Source: Sulfuriferula thiophila (GTDB lineage: Bacteria > Pseudomonadota > Gammaproteobacteria > Burkholderiales > Sulfuriferulaceae). Taken from it: 64,000 bases of DNA. The position numbers were made by a program, and so were the translations under genes. Numbering within the stretch: the first letter of the stretch is position 1; every line of letters starts with the position of its first letter. Shown piece after piece: positions 10,825-19,412 of this stretch. The notes beneath the pieces were generated by a model. The model was not told the origin of the DNA. It saw nothing but the letters and a program-made list of their open reading frames with translations, and searched no databases. The DNA lies in assembly GCF_003864975.1 (NCBI RefSeq), contig NZ_BHGL01000046.1, forward strand, positions 62,001 to 126,000, read 5' to 3'.

Positions 10825-11640
10825 TTAGGAACTAAAAACTTTGCTTACCTGTGCACTGGTAGGAAAACCTGGAAAATACTGCTCTCGTTGCACCGTTCTT
10901 AGATAGGCTGTTGGATAGCAACGCTCTATAAATGTTGGTTCATCTGCGTTATCAAAACGCGTCGATAATGCACACCTTAACCGTCCTGCATCACCGTTCT
11001 GCGAGCTACGGTGTACGGTAAAAAGTGACATGAATACTACATCACCTACATTAACCTCGACAGGTACAAACAACTCGTCCCGACATTGACTATTATCGAC
11101 CTCCCAGGTCTTATTACTGCTTTCCTTGGCAGGTAATAATCCATGTAAATGACTGCCCGGTATGACCTCTAGCGGATAATTTCCGCGGTCAACATCAACT
11201 AACGGGAGCCAGGCAACTACGCCATCCAGACTGCCTTGAACCGATGGAAAATCCTGATGGGCAACAAGGCCAAAATAGCCGTTAGGGATTTTAAGTTCTT
11301 CAGCCATGATATGTACAACTTGGCCTCCGGGTAAAAATATATCCTTCCACCCAAAAACATCCGACAGATATTTGAGAATGTTGCGATGGTGCATGAGGTT
11401 ATACACTTCCATTTTGCGCCATAGCGCACCAACCAGCTTCTTGTACCTCTCTATATCAATGCTATGCAGACGTTGCATTGTGCTTAGAAGCTCTTCGCCT
11501 GCAATGGATTCGCCCAGAAAGCTGAGCTGGTCTTTGAAGTTTTTATGTAAACCTTCCCGAACAGCAATAATTTCGTCGCTATTAATGAGACCTCGAGCGA
11601 TATAAAAACCATTTTTTTTAAATTGTTCTATTGGTTCCAT
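10825..11640 (-). CDS. Phytanoyl-CoA dioxygenase (PhyH) family Fe(II)/2-oxoglutarate oxygenase
   Basis: This 271-residue double-stranded beta-helix oxygenase shows the iron triad as His128-x-Asp130 (VAHQDF) and His210 (LFTVHRSS). A 2-oxoglutarate-binding Arg follows at 220 or 222 (GRLRCALSTRF). The substrate cannot be read from the sequence. Members in polysaccharide or glycan clusters hydroxylate small molecules or sugars, so modification of the nonulosonate or other glycan made by this operon is possible. A clear AAGGAG lies ahead of the ATG. It is the last gene of the nine-gene glycosylation operon, 48 bases after the TylF-like methyltransferase. Confidence 0.85.
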   Translation of the reverse strand: MEPIEQFKKNGFYIARGLINSDEIIAVREGLHKNFKDQLSFLGESIAGEELLSTMQRLHSIDIERYKKLVGALWRKMEVYNLMHHRNILKYLSDVFGWKDIFLPGGQVVHIMAEELKIPNGYFGLVAHQDFPSVQGSLDGVVAWLPLVDVDRGNYPLEVIPGSHLHGLLPAKESSNKTWEVDNSQCRDELFVPVEVNVGDVVFMSLFTVHRSSQNGDAGRLRCALSTRFDNADEPTFIERCYPTAYLRTVQREQYFPGFPTSAQVSKVFSS

Positions 11641-11688
11641 TGCTGGCGCTCCTTGTGTGACTTGTCGATTAAATCGCGCTAACGGTTT

Positions 11689-12474
11689 TCATCGCACAGT
11701 AACAATGGCTTTGGATGGATAAAGCGCACATTTTTCAATGCTTACTTCATCCCGGGAGAAAACTTCCTTGAATGCAATTGCTTCGCCCGGTGACTCTTCC
11801 CATGTAAGCTCGTCCATCAGCAAAATACTTCCCGATATCAAATGCGGTTTAATGGTTTCCAGTGCTATTTTGGTCGGTTTATAGAGCGCCATATCAAAAT
11901 ATGCAAACGCCACAACTGTTTCCGGGTGGGCTTGAAAGTAAGCTGGTGCGGTAACGGATACATCCCCATCAATCAATTTATGGCGACCTCGCACATGCCC
12001 TAATACATTGCATCCTTCATGAATCTCGAGCAATTCACGCAGATACTGAACATAGTCTTTGCCTGTGCTATACGAATTCTCATCCCATACCTCGCTTTCT
12101 TTATCCTTATCGCTGCGCTTGGTATAGCCGTCAAAAGTATCGAAGCCGATGATGGTACGTTGTTTGTTAAAAGGCTCGTAAATAGCTCGAAGATTTTCCA
12201 GCAGCACCAGATTTTGCCCCCACCAGGTGCCGAATTCGACTAAGCAGCCCGGAATTTTCTGGATGCGCTGATAGATATCACTCATCACCAGGAATTTCAC
12301 CAGGACAGAGCTACGCGTATACATGCCGATATTGAATAGCCTGTCCTCTTCTGATAACGGGCTATGTACAAAGGCCTCTTGCAGACGCTCCCTGGAAGAA
12401 AGTTGTTCCATGGATGCTGTCGTTTCAATCTGATATGAGGCTTCTTGCTGGGGCGATATTGGTTTCATGGTCAT
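11689..12474 (-). CDS. TylF/MycF-type SAM-dependent O-methyltransferase
   Basis: This 261-residue class I methyltransferase is related to macrocin O-methyltransferase. The SAM-binding glycine motif appears as VEFGTWWGQN, the following acidic strand as IIGFDTFDGY. The family hallmark YFDMALYKPTKIALE comes near the C-terminus, with metal-binding acidic residues (LLMDELTWEESPGEA). TylF-family enzymes methylate sugar hydroxyls and are common in glycan clusters, which fits this operon. Two Met codons are possible starts (12474 and 12468). Neither has a strong ribosome site. Confidence 0.82.
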   Translation of the reverse strand: MTMKPISPQQEASYQIETTASMEQLSSRERLQEAFVHSPLSEEDRLFNIGMYTRSSVLVKFLVMSDIYQRIQKIPGCLVEFGTWWGQNLVLLENLRAIYEPFNKQRTIIGFDTFDGYTKRSDKDKESEVWDENSYSTGKDYVQYLRELLEIHEGCNVLGHVRGRHKLIDGDVSVTAPAYFQAHPETVVAFAYFDMALYKPTKIALETIKPHLISGSILLMDELTWEESPGEAIAFKEVFSRDEVSIEKCALYPSKAIVTVR

Positions 12475-12566
12475 TAATTTTTTCTGTCAGATTAGAAAAG
12501 TTACAAATTATTTACTGCAAACAGTATGCAAAAAAGTGAGTTACATAGCCATAAAAGGTATGAAAC

Positions 12567-13496
12567 CTAGTCATCCCGCCATTCGGCCACACCAAACCCG
12601 CTACGTCCAAATCCATTGCCATTGTAAAACATGTATCTTTTGTCTGCGATATCGATAATGTAGGGGTAGCATTGCATTTGATTTTCCCATTCGGCAGGTG
12701 ACTGCGCCAATTCAAATATATCATCCTTCCGGCACCAATCAATGCCATCCAGGGACTCCGCATAGCCGATTCGATAACTGCCTCGCCCACCGCGAAACTC
12801 TATACTGTCCCGGTAGCTAAACCACATTTTATAGATATCCCTATCCCTAACTACGCTGGGATTGGAGTAGGCTTCCAAGTTGTGTTTCGGTTTAATGCAG
12901 ATGCCTTCAGGCCTTATCCAATGGATACCATCGGTAGAATGTGCGTATTTAATTACGTAGATCGGTTCGTACTTCCCGTCAATTTCTTCCCAGGAAGTGC
13001 CTGAGACATACCACATACGCCATATGCCATTGTCGATCAGTACTGTAGGTGTGACTGCCATATAAGGTTCTGTAGGAATACGATCCAGAACAGGGCCGTC
13101 AAATACTCGGTGAAATGTCATGCCGCCATCATCACTAACGATCATGCCTGTGGTGTTATGGTATGCGCAGGTTACTCTTTGGTTCCAGCCGCTATAGTAG
13201 AAATATATTCGCCCCTTATTGACTACCAGGTCGCTAGGCATCATGCCTTCATCATCAAAGGTGCCGATTTTTCCTAATGGAATAATCGGATTGTCATGAA
13301 CATAAAGTATTTTGGCAGGGTCCGTTTTGTCTAAATCAACGTAGGTAATAAAGCTTTTTCCGGCCTGATTACGTCCCGCAAAAAATACCCGGATACGCTG
13401 ATCCATTTCAAATGCGGTTGGTACCTGTGCATGTGAATGTATCCATGGTGCATGCACCAGAGGATCAAAAACAAGACCACGTTTTACCCACGGCAT
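12567..13496 (-). CDS. Five-bladed beta-propeller protein, GH43/GH32-like fold
   Basis: This 309-residue protein is made of repeated blade motifs such as MWYVSGTSW, KMWFSYRDS and YMFYNGNGFGRSGFGVAEW, alternating with DDGGMTFHRV- and STDGIHWIR-type turns. The pattern is typical of glycosidase-like five-bladed propellers found in polysaccharide clusters. A catalytic triad could not be placed with confidence, so it may bind or trim a glycan rather than hydrolyse one. There is no signal peptide, so a cytoplasmic role is likely. It sits 71 bases downstream of a TPR glycosyltransferase and 92 bases upstream of the TylF-like gene, in the same direction. Confidence 0.7.
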   Translation of the reverse strand: MPWVKRGLVFDPLVHAPWIHSHAQVPTAFEMDQRIRVFFAGRNQAGKSFITYVDLDKTDPAKILYVHDNPIIPLGKIGTFDDEGMMPSDLVVNKGRIYFYYSGWNQRVTCAYHNTTGMIVSDDGGMTFHRVFDGPVLDRIPTEPYMAVTPTVLIDNGIWRMWYVSGTSWEEIDGKYEPIYVIKYAHSTDGIHWIRPEGICIKPKHNLEAYSNPSVVRDRDIYKMWFSYRDSIEFRGGRGSYRIGYAESLDGIDWCRKDDIFELAQSPAEWENQMQCYPYIIDIADKRYMFYNGNGFGRSGFGVAEWRDD

Positions 13497-13584
13497 AAGA
13501 TTAACTCGCTTTTTGTATTCATTACTTTAATCCTTCTTTACTCAATACCGGGTAGTCCTGACGATATGAAAATTTCGGGCATGG

Positions 13585-15615
13585 TTATTCAGAATGCTGA
13601 AGCCAGTGTTGCCAAATTAACCGCAATCTGGATTCAAAATTGCGAGTGAATTTTTCAAATTGCCACTGCGGCGAGGTTGTGAGGTGTTTAGCTAAGTTTG
13701 CTCGTAATTCGATCAACTGAGCGGTGTCTTTTGCAAGTGATACTGCCATATCGATGTATTCAGTAACATCTTGTGCAATAAAACGCTCCAGACCACAGCC
13801 GGCAAGAACCGCAGCCGTACTTCTTCCCCGCCAGTCATTGCCTTCAATAGCAATGACAGGCACACCCTGCCACAGTGCATTTATGGTTGTCGAACCACTG
13901 CTGTAGGGAAAAGTGTCCAGTCCAATATCAATCCATTCATAGCTTTTCTTCATTTGATTGTATTGGGACATGCCTTCCAATAGGAGTCGATTGGATTCGA
14001 TCCCATGGCGCTTGAAAAAATCAGATACACGTTCGCGTTCCGCAACTAAACGCAAGTTGTTGGACTTTAAGTAAAGGCGGGAATGGGGCACCCGCTTAAG
14101 CAATTCGGCCCAAGTGGTTAAGACTTCCTCATTCACTTTGAAAAAATCGCCAAAGCACCCGAAGGTGATATACCCGTTAGATTCGAAAGGGGGAGGGGGT
14201 ACTGCAGGAGGCTCCCCTAATGCCCACGCGCAGATGGTTCCCGTCGGCATTCTGAAGATGTTTTCTACATAAACATCTTCTTCTTCAGGGCGGACACAAT
14301 AATCATCAGTAATCGCATAGTTATATGCCTTAACGCCCACGGTACAGGGCAGGTTATACCAATTCACCTGAATAGGGGCCGGCTGCTTGAGCAGCGCTTC
14401 GAAATAATTCGGGGTGCGAATCCGGCCATTAATATCCAGCATGATATCAATGGCATCCTTACGAACCAGATCACAAAACTCTGCATCGGATCGCCCGTTG
14501 ATATCCCTGTAGTGGTCAACGAGGGGGCGGATTTCATCTTCATCCGGACCAAAATTGTAGCAATATAATTCTATCTGTTGATGGTCGTACAACACGAAGA
14601 AAGGGTAGAGCGTATGTATGCCAATGACGTTAAAGAAATAATCTCCGACTATCCCCACTCTGAGACGTCTATCTGGATTTCTGTCATTTTTAAATTCGCC
14701 AGGGTGAGGCAACAACTCTTCATGAGCGTGCTGCTTAGACCATGTCCTGCTTTCTTCAAAATAATCATGGGCAGAATGCTTGTTGCTGGCTAAGTAGCAT
14801 TTCAGCAGAAAGTTATGATTCTCTACAGAATTGTTTTTGGCTAATTCATCTCGGGCTATTGCTTCTGCCAGGTCGATCATTCCGGCATTGTAATAAGCCT
14901 CCTTGGTCGATGCCCGGTCGTGTAGATTATGGGTAATGTCGCGCATCAGTCCATTCGCGAATTCATGTTCTGGATGCTGCGACAGTACCTGCGTTACATA
15001 GGGCAACGCTTCATCAGGCCGTCCTTGGGCAATCTTGTGCATAGCGAGAAGATTCAGGGTGTCTGTGTTATCCGGGTCTATCAGGTAGGCTTTGGCAAAA
15101 CTTTCTTGCGCTCTGTGCAAATCATCCAGCTTGTAATGAATCATCCCTATACGCAGGTGTGCAGGCAAGAAATTTGACTGCAGTGATATTGCCTTAATGC
15201 AATACTGCATGGCTTTATCCAGATTTCCCAGATCGTAGTAAATTGTAGCTACATTGAATATGGCTTCTGGCGAATCCGGGGAGCGCTCCATTACGCAAAG
15301 TAAGTAGTCTAGTGATTGCGCCAACTTTCCCTGCGATAGCAAAGCAAGACCAAGGTCGTTGAGCACCTCTATGGAATCCTGTCTGAGAGAAAGTGCAGCC
15401 CGTAAAAAATCTTCAGCGAGCGACCATTGCCCCATTTGATGAGCCGCGCGACCAACCGAGTGGATAGCTTCGAAATTAACTGGATCCAATGCCAGTACTT
15501 GTTGGTAAGCGTCTATCGCCTCAAGCAACTGTCCGTTTTGATGAAAAGCAATAGCATCAGTCATAATTACTGCAATGCCTGGCTGATTACTATTTTCTAC
15601 ATGAACACTGTTCAA
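13585..15615 (-). CDS. TPR protein with SPINDLY/O-GlcNAc-transferase-like (GT41) C-terminal domain, shorter paralogue
   Basis: This 676-residue protein has about seven TPR units at roughly residues 15-250 and a GT41 catalytic region from about 315 to the end. The conserved Lys of the donor site is present (GCFGDFFKVNEE), as is the late FPYSSGSTTINALWQGVPV motif. The DFxxH motif of the N-terminal catalytic lobe is altered here to GDYFFNVIGIH, so the usual His is displaced. GT41 enzymes attach a sugar to Ser/Thr of proteins. Here flagellin is the likely acceptor because of position. Start: TTG at 15615 follows GAGGAGAAG at good spacing. The next in-frame Met (residue 18) has none. Confidence 0.85.
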   Translation of the reverse strand: MNSVHVENSNQPGIAVIMTDAIAFHQNGQLLEAIDAYQQVLALDPVNFEAIHSVGRAAHQMGQWSLAEDFLRAALSLRQDSIEVLNDLGLALLSQGKLAQSLDYLLCVMERSPDSPEAIFNVATIYYDLGNLDKAMQYCIKAISLQSNFLPAHLRIGMIHYKLDDLHRAQESFAKAYLIDPDNTDTLNLLAMHKIAQGRPDEALPYVTQVLSQHPEHEFANGLMRDITHNLHDRASTKEAYYNAGMIDLAEAIARDELAKNNSVENHNFLLKCYLASNKHSAHDYFEESRTWSKQHAHEELLPHPGEFKNDRNPDRRLRVGIVGDYFFNVIGIHTLYPFFVLYDHQQIELYCYNFGPDEDEIRPLVDHYRDINGRSDAEFCDLVRKDAIDIMLDINGRIRTPNYFEALLKQPAPIQVNWYNLPCTVGVKAYNYAITDDYCVRPEEEDVYVENIFRMPTGTICAWALGEPPAVPPPPFESNGYITFGCFGDFFKVNEEVLTTWAELLKRVPHSRLYLKSNNLRLVAERERVSDFFKRHGIESNRLLLEGMSQYNQMKKSYEWIDIGLDTFPYSSGSTTINALWQGVPVIAIEGNDWRGRSTAAVLAGCGLERFIAQDVTEYIDMAVSLAKDTAQLIELRANLAKHLTTSPQWQFEKFTRNFESRLRLIWQHWLQHSE

Positions 15616-15680
15616 AAACTTCTCCTCAATTTAGCAAATCATTGCCTTAGATATGCAGGAACTTATTCATCAACTTCAAT

Positions 15681-16340
15681 TTAGAATCGTACTTTTGTGC
15701 TTGGTATTTTCAGCTTTTCAGCCGGATTGCCTTTGTAGACACTCCATGCGTCGGTATCATTCATAATTGCCGCAGCCATGGCTATAAAACCACCCTCAGC
15801 AATTCTTAAACCATTCCGCAAGGTCGAGTTCACCCCAAAGAAACTGTAGGCACCAATATCGCAATGTCCTGACATTACGACATGCGAGGTAAAGGTGACG
15901 TGATCACGGATAACACCATGATGGCCAATGTGATTGCCGCTCCATAACACGACATTATTGCCTATCATCGTAAATGGCTGAATGGTGTTGTCTTCAAGAA
16001 TGAAACAGTTTTCGCCAATTACATTATCAAACGTTGTCGCTTTGCTGCTGACGTAGCTAATGCATTGATAGCCTTTGCTCTTGATCGCTAAATAAACGGT
16101 CTCGCGATCACGATTCATATTTTTCGGTGACATTGGTGCAAAAAAGAAAAAGTCACCGGGTGGATATATTTTTTCTACATCCTCGAAGGCGACAACAGGC
16201 AAACCGCCAAACATGGCATTTTCAGGCATATATTGACGATGAACACTAAATGCCACTACTTCATCGGCGGTATCATGCTGGAGATAATAATGCGCAAGCT
16301 CTGCATAATCCTTCAAGCCAAAAATGACTATTTTGCGCAT
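15681..16340 (-). CDS. Hexapeptide-repeat acyltransferase, NeuD/PglD family
   Basis: This 219-residue enzyme has a short Rossmann-like N-terminal domain (KIVIFGLKDYAELAHYYL) and a left-handed beta-helix from about residue 105 with hexapeptide repeats. The catalytic His site is GNHIGHHG (His137, His140, His141). Family members such as PglD, NeuD and PerB transfer acetyl or formyl groups to amino-sugars. Downstream of a DegT aminotransferase in the same operon, it would N-acylate the newly made amino group of a nucleotide sugar. The ATG at 16340 follows GGAGATAAA. Confidence 0.86.
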   Translation of the reverse strand: MRKIVIFGLKDYAELAHYYLQHDTADEVVAFSVHRQYMPENAMFGGLPVVAFEDVEKIYPPGDFFFFAPMSPKNMNRDRETVYLAIKSKGYQCISYVSSKATTFDNVIGENCFILEDNTIQPFTMIGNNVVLWSGNHIGHHGVIRDHVTFTSHVVMSGHCDIGAYSFFGVNSTLRNGLRIAEGGFIAMAAAIMNDTDAWSVYKGNPAEKLKIPSTKVRF

Positions 16341-16376
16341 TTTATCTCCGTCCCTTATTAAATATATATGCGAGCA

Positions 16377-17489
16377 TTAAAGCCCATTAAACTTGATAAA
16401 TAACGCTTTCCCACAGACAAACGCACGTTCTATAGCCTGTGCCCGCTGCTCCAATAATGCATCCCCAATACGGCGCGGCCCATCACCATGAACCCAAATA
16501 TAATCATCCAGAATGAGCCAGCCATTTGTCACCAGTAGCGGCATCCATAATTCGCAGTCTTGTTTTACCTGTGCGTAGTCATGGTTGCCGTCAATATGTA
16601 TGATCCCTATCTTGCCTTGATATTCCACTCGACCAAAGGCCGGGCTTATTACAGTGCGGTTATCTTTATAAAACTCACATCCCTTTATTGATTCCTGGCG
16701 TAAATAATTCAAATTTCCCAGGCCAACGGGCAGCAAGTTAATAACAAAGTCCTGTGGTGGTACTTCATATTTCCATTCGTTCGCCAAACCCACTCTGACA
16801 ATATCAGGTGAATCATGCTGCATAGCCGCTTCTGCTTGCCAAGGGTCAATTGCGAGTACATTGCCAACCCCATATCGACGTGCCAATAGCGTAAGTACTG
16901 CCGCAGATTTCCCCACCAGTGAACCAATTTCGACCACATCGCCTTTAGGTACAGTGGCAAATATAGCCATCATCGCCGCAATCTTGTCTTCATTTGATTC
17001 GCCGTATATGTTGCTGGCCATGCGAAACACCGCTGCAATTTCAAGGTCGCTTAAGTCGCATGTATCTCCGGCGCAAACATCAATAAAACCCCTGAAATGT
17101 GCGACTTTATCCATAAGTTTGTCAAAACGTTTCATTTCCCTTTGGATGGGTGACTCACCTATCAATTGAATTGCAATCTTATGTTCTGCAATGAATTGAG
17201 CCAGCCATGAATAAACAGATGCAACCGGCGCATACACGCGGGTAATGTTATGTTTATTAAGTAAATCCAGAAACAGGGCAGGGAAGGTTGGCTCATACAC
17301 ATAAGGCAGCAGAGCGAAACGTTGTGTATCTTTGGAAAATTCATCATCCCATACTGATGATGCTGCAATAACGTGCTCATCGCGCTCACGCGCATCTTCA
17401 AAATATGCCCGGCCATCAGGATGCGTCACGGGAAACACCAATATTGATTGTTCGGACTGAGCATGTTTCGCAAAATTATTTGGTTGCAT
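16377..17489 (-). CDS. Class I SAM-dependent methyltransferase with extra N-terminal domain
   Basis: The product is about 370 residues. The second half is a class I methyltransferase with VVEIGSLVGKSAAVL as the SAM motif, LAIDPWQAE as the acidic strand, and IHIDGNHDYAQVKQDCELW near the end, the signature of the Methyltransf_24 group. The first 130 residues (SILVFPVTHPDGRAYFEDAR ...) look like a separate alpha/beta domain resembling the pre-ATP-grasp fold. That resemblance is weak. ATG 17489 is chosen because AGAGCAG lies ahead of it. An in-frame start at 17519 is possible. Substrate unknown; a sugar or glycan intermediate is inferred from the operon. Confidence 0.75.
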   Translation of the reverse strand: MQPNNFAKHAQSEQSILVFPVTHPDGRAYFEDARERDEHVIAASSVWDDEFSKDTQRFALLPYVYEPTFPALFLDLLNKHNITRVYAPVASVYSWLAQFIAEHKIAIQLIGESPIQREMKRFDKLMDKVAHFRGFIDVCAGDTCDLSDLEIAAVFRMASNIYGESNEDKIAAMMAIFATVPKGDVVEIGSLVGKSAAVLTLLARRYGVGNVLAIDPWQAEAAMQHDSPDIVRVGLANEWKYEVPPQDFVINLLPVGLGNLNYLRQESIKGCEFYKDNRTVISPAFGRVEYQGKIGIIHIDGNHDYAQVKQDCELWMPLLVTNGWLILDDYIWVHGDGPRRIGDALLEQRAQAIERAFVCGKALFIKFNGL

Positions 17490-17566
17490 CTTATCTGCTC
17501 TTTCTAACAAAATTAACACTTAATTAATTGCATTTTCTACACGACATATTTGTAATGTAAATTCTA

Positions 17567-18268
17567 TCAAATCAAATCTATCTTATTAATAAATCTACCA
17601 ATAGCAGCTTTGTCATTAAACATGAGCACATCCATAATTGATAACCAGGGTATAAATTCATTTTTCCCTTGTGGATAATCAATCGGATGGGAATTTACAA
17701 ACTTAAGTGAGATATCTTTACTTAAAAAACTGTCACGATCGTATAAATTAACGCCCCCAATTGGATTGATATAAATATCGGCTGCTTCTTGACGACAGAT
17801 GTCCAGAATACGCTCCTGACCTTTCAGGGTTGCGTTGTTATAAATGCGTGATGAATTAATGATTTCTACCTCAATAGAGAGGTAACGCGCAATCTCGCAC
17901 AGACTATTAAGCAAAAATGCATCAAGTTTTGTTGCTGGATAATTAATCAGGTTTTCCAGCAAGATCGACACTTGAGCATAATAGGGTGCTTTACCATAAG
18001 CTTGGCGAATGGTGTTAAGCAACTTTGCACGCCAGTTCTGCTCATCATCCAATTCAATATCGCAAATCAACCTGTTCTGGCTGGCATGACGTAACGGTAC
18101 AGTAAAGGTATATGCACTGCCATTCAACAATAGCCTGTTCCTGTTTATCCAGCCGCGGTTAATAAAATTTACATCATCAAACACGACGAATTTATCGGCT
18201 GCAGCCATTAGTTGGAAATAGCCGATATAAGGCAAAAAATAAGGTTGCATGATGGCGACAGTCGTCAT
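17567..18268 (-). CDS. WbqC-like family protein
   Basis: This 233-residue protein is recognisable by MQPYFLPYIGYFQLMAAAD at the N-terminus, FDDVNFINRGWINRN, and SLCEIARYLSIEVEI. That pattern is the WbqC family, found in O-antigen and flagellar glycan clusters. Its reaction is not settled. It is thought to help make an acylated amino-sugar. It begins 9 bases after the DegT gene, its usual partner. A+T content is higher here than in the neighbouring efflux and Mla genes, as is common for surface-glycan loci, judged by eye. Confidence 0.85.
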   Translation of the reverse strand: MTTVAIMQPYFLPYIGYFQLMAAADKFVVFDDVNFINRGWINRNRLLLNGSAYTFTVPLRHASQNRLICDIELDDEQNWRAKLLNTIRQAYGKAPYYAQVSILLENLINYPATKLDAFLLNSLCEIARYLSIEVEIINSSRIYNNATLKGQERILDICRQEAADIYINPIGGVNLYDRDSFLSKDISLKFVNSHPIDYPQGKNEFIPWLSIMDVLMFNDKAAIGRFINKIDLI

Positions 18269-18277
18269 GTGCGAATA

Positions 18278-19396
18278 CTAGCCAATAATTAGCGAAAGGA
18301 TGTAATCAACCTGCTGTTCGGATAAATCAGGATAAATCGGCAAGCAGATAACCTGTTCCGATACTCTCCTTGAAACAGGCAGATTTGACTCCGCTGCGGA
18401 CGGCAAGCTCCGGTACATGGGGAAATCGCTAATCAATGGATAAAAATATCGACGAGCCTTCACGCCGTTATCTTGCAGTTTCTGATATAACTCATCACGA
18501 CGAAGAGGGTACTCGGACTGAACCAGAATCGGAAAATAGGCATAATTAGCGACTTTCTCACCTTCCACTAACAGGCAATGAATCCCGGTTACCCCAGCCA
18601 GTGCTTGTCTGTATCGTGCGTCAATGGCCTTACGTTTTAACAAAGCTTCATCAATATTTTTTAGCTGTAATAATCCTAATGCAGCATTGAATTCACTCAT
18701 TTTTCCGTTAATGCCTGGGGCAACTACTGTCACTTCGTCCACAAAACCAAAGTTTTTCAGATGATCAATGCGCTGCTTGGTTTTAGCGTCGTGGCAGACA
18801 ATTGCACCACCCTCAAATGTATTGAACACTTTGGTAGCATGGAAACTCAGTACGGATAAGTCACCGTGATTGAGTACGCTGCCATCATTGCACTGCACAC
18901 CAAATGCATGTGCGGCATCGTATATCACTTTCAATCCATAGTTGTCAGCGATACGCTCAATTCGATCTATATCGCATGGGTGTCCATAGCAGTGCACCGG
19001 CATGATGGCGGTAGTTTGCGGGGTAATTGCTGCTTCAATCTTGTTCGGATCGAGATTGAGTGTGTTCGGGTCAATGTCAACGAAGACAGGCTTAATGCCA
19101 TTCCACAACAATGAGTGCGCAGTAGCCACAAATGAATACGGCGTTGTAATTACTTCTCCGGTTATTCGTAATGCCTGTAGCGCAGTAACAAGGGCAAGGG
19201 TGCCATTAGTAAACAGAGCAAGATGCTTTACGCCCAGATACTCACATAGCGCCCGTTCAAACTGCTGGTGGAAAGGGCCGCCATTGGTTAACCATCTGTT
19301 TTCCCAAATTTGTTCCAGATAGGGAATAAATTCCTCCAGCGGAGGCAGGTAAGGCTGCGTTACATAGATAGGTTGAGCGTCATCAGAATCTGTCAA
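18278..19396 (-). CDS. DegT/DnrJ/EryC1/StrS-family sugar aminotransferase
   Basis: This 372-residue PLP enzyme aminates nucleotide-linked ketosugars. The PLP Lys is in SFHATKVFN (Lys189), the PLP-pairing Asp in YDAAHAFG (Asp160), and the phosphate loop near LFTNGTLAL (residue 61 onward). The sequence ends with the usual CLPIYPDLSEQQVDYI segment. A start at TTG 19396 is used because no Met codon lies near the expected N-terminus. The ribosome site is weak. It lies 16 bases after the large TPR transferase and 9 bases before the WbqC-like gene. With the NeuD-type acyltransferase it forms an amination/acylation pair, suggesting an N-acylated amino-sugar on the flagellin or surface glycan. Confidence 0.9.
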   Translation of the reverse strand: MTDSDDAQPIYVTQPYLPPLEEFIPYLEQIWENRWLTNGGPFHQQFERALCEYLGVKHLALFTNGTLALVTALQALRITGEVITTPYSFVATAHSLLWNGIKPVFVDIDPNTLNLDPNKIEAAITPQTTAIMPVHCYGHPCDIDRIERIADNYGLKVIYDAAHAFGVQCNDGSVLNHGDLSVLSFHATKVFNTFEGGAIVCHDAKTKQRIDHLKNFGFVDEVTVVAPGINGKMSEFNAALGLLQLKNIDEALLKRKAIDARYRQALAGVTGIHCLLVEGEKVANYAYFPILVQSEYPLRRDELYQKLQDNGVKARRYFYPLISDFPMYRSLPSAAESNLPVSRRVSEQVICLPIYPDLSEQQVDYILSLIIG

Positions 19397-19412
19397 TTTC
19401 TAGCCCCTTAGT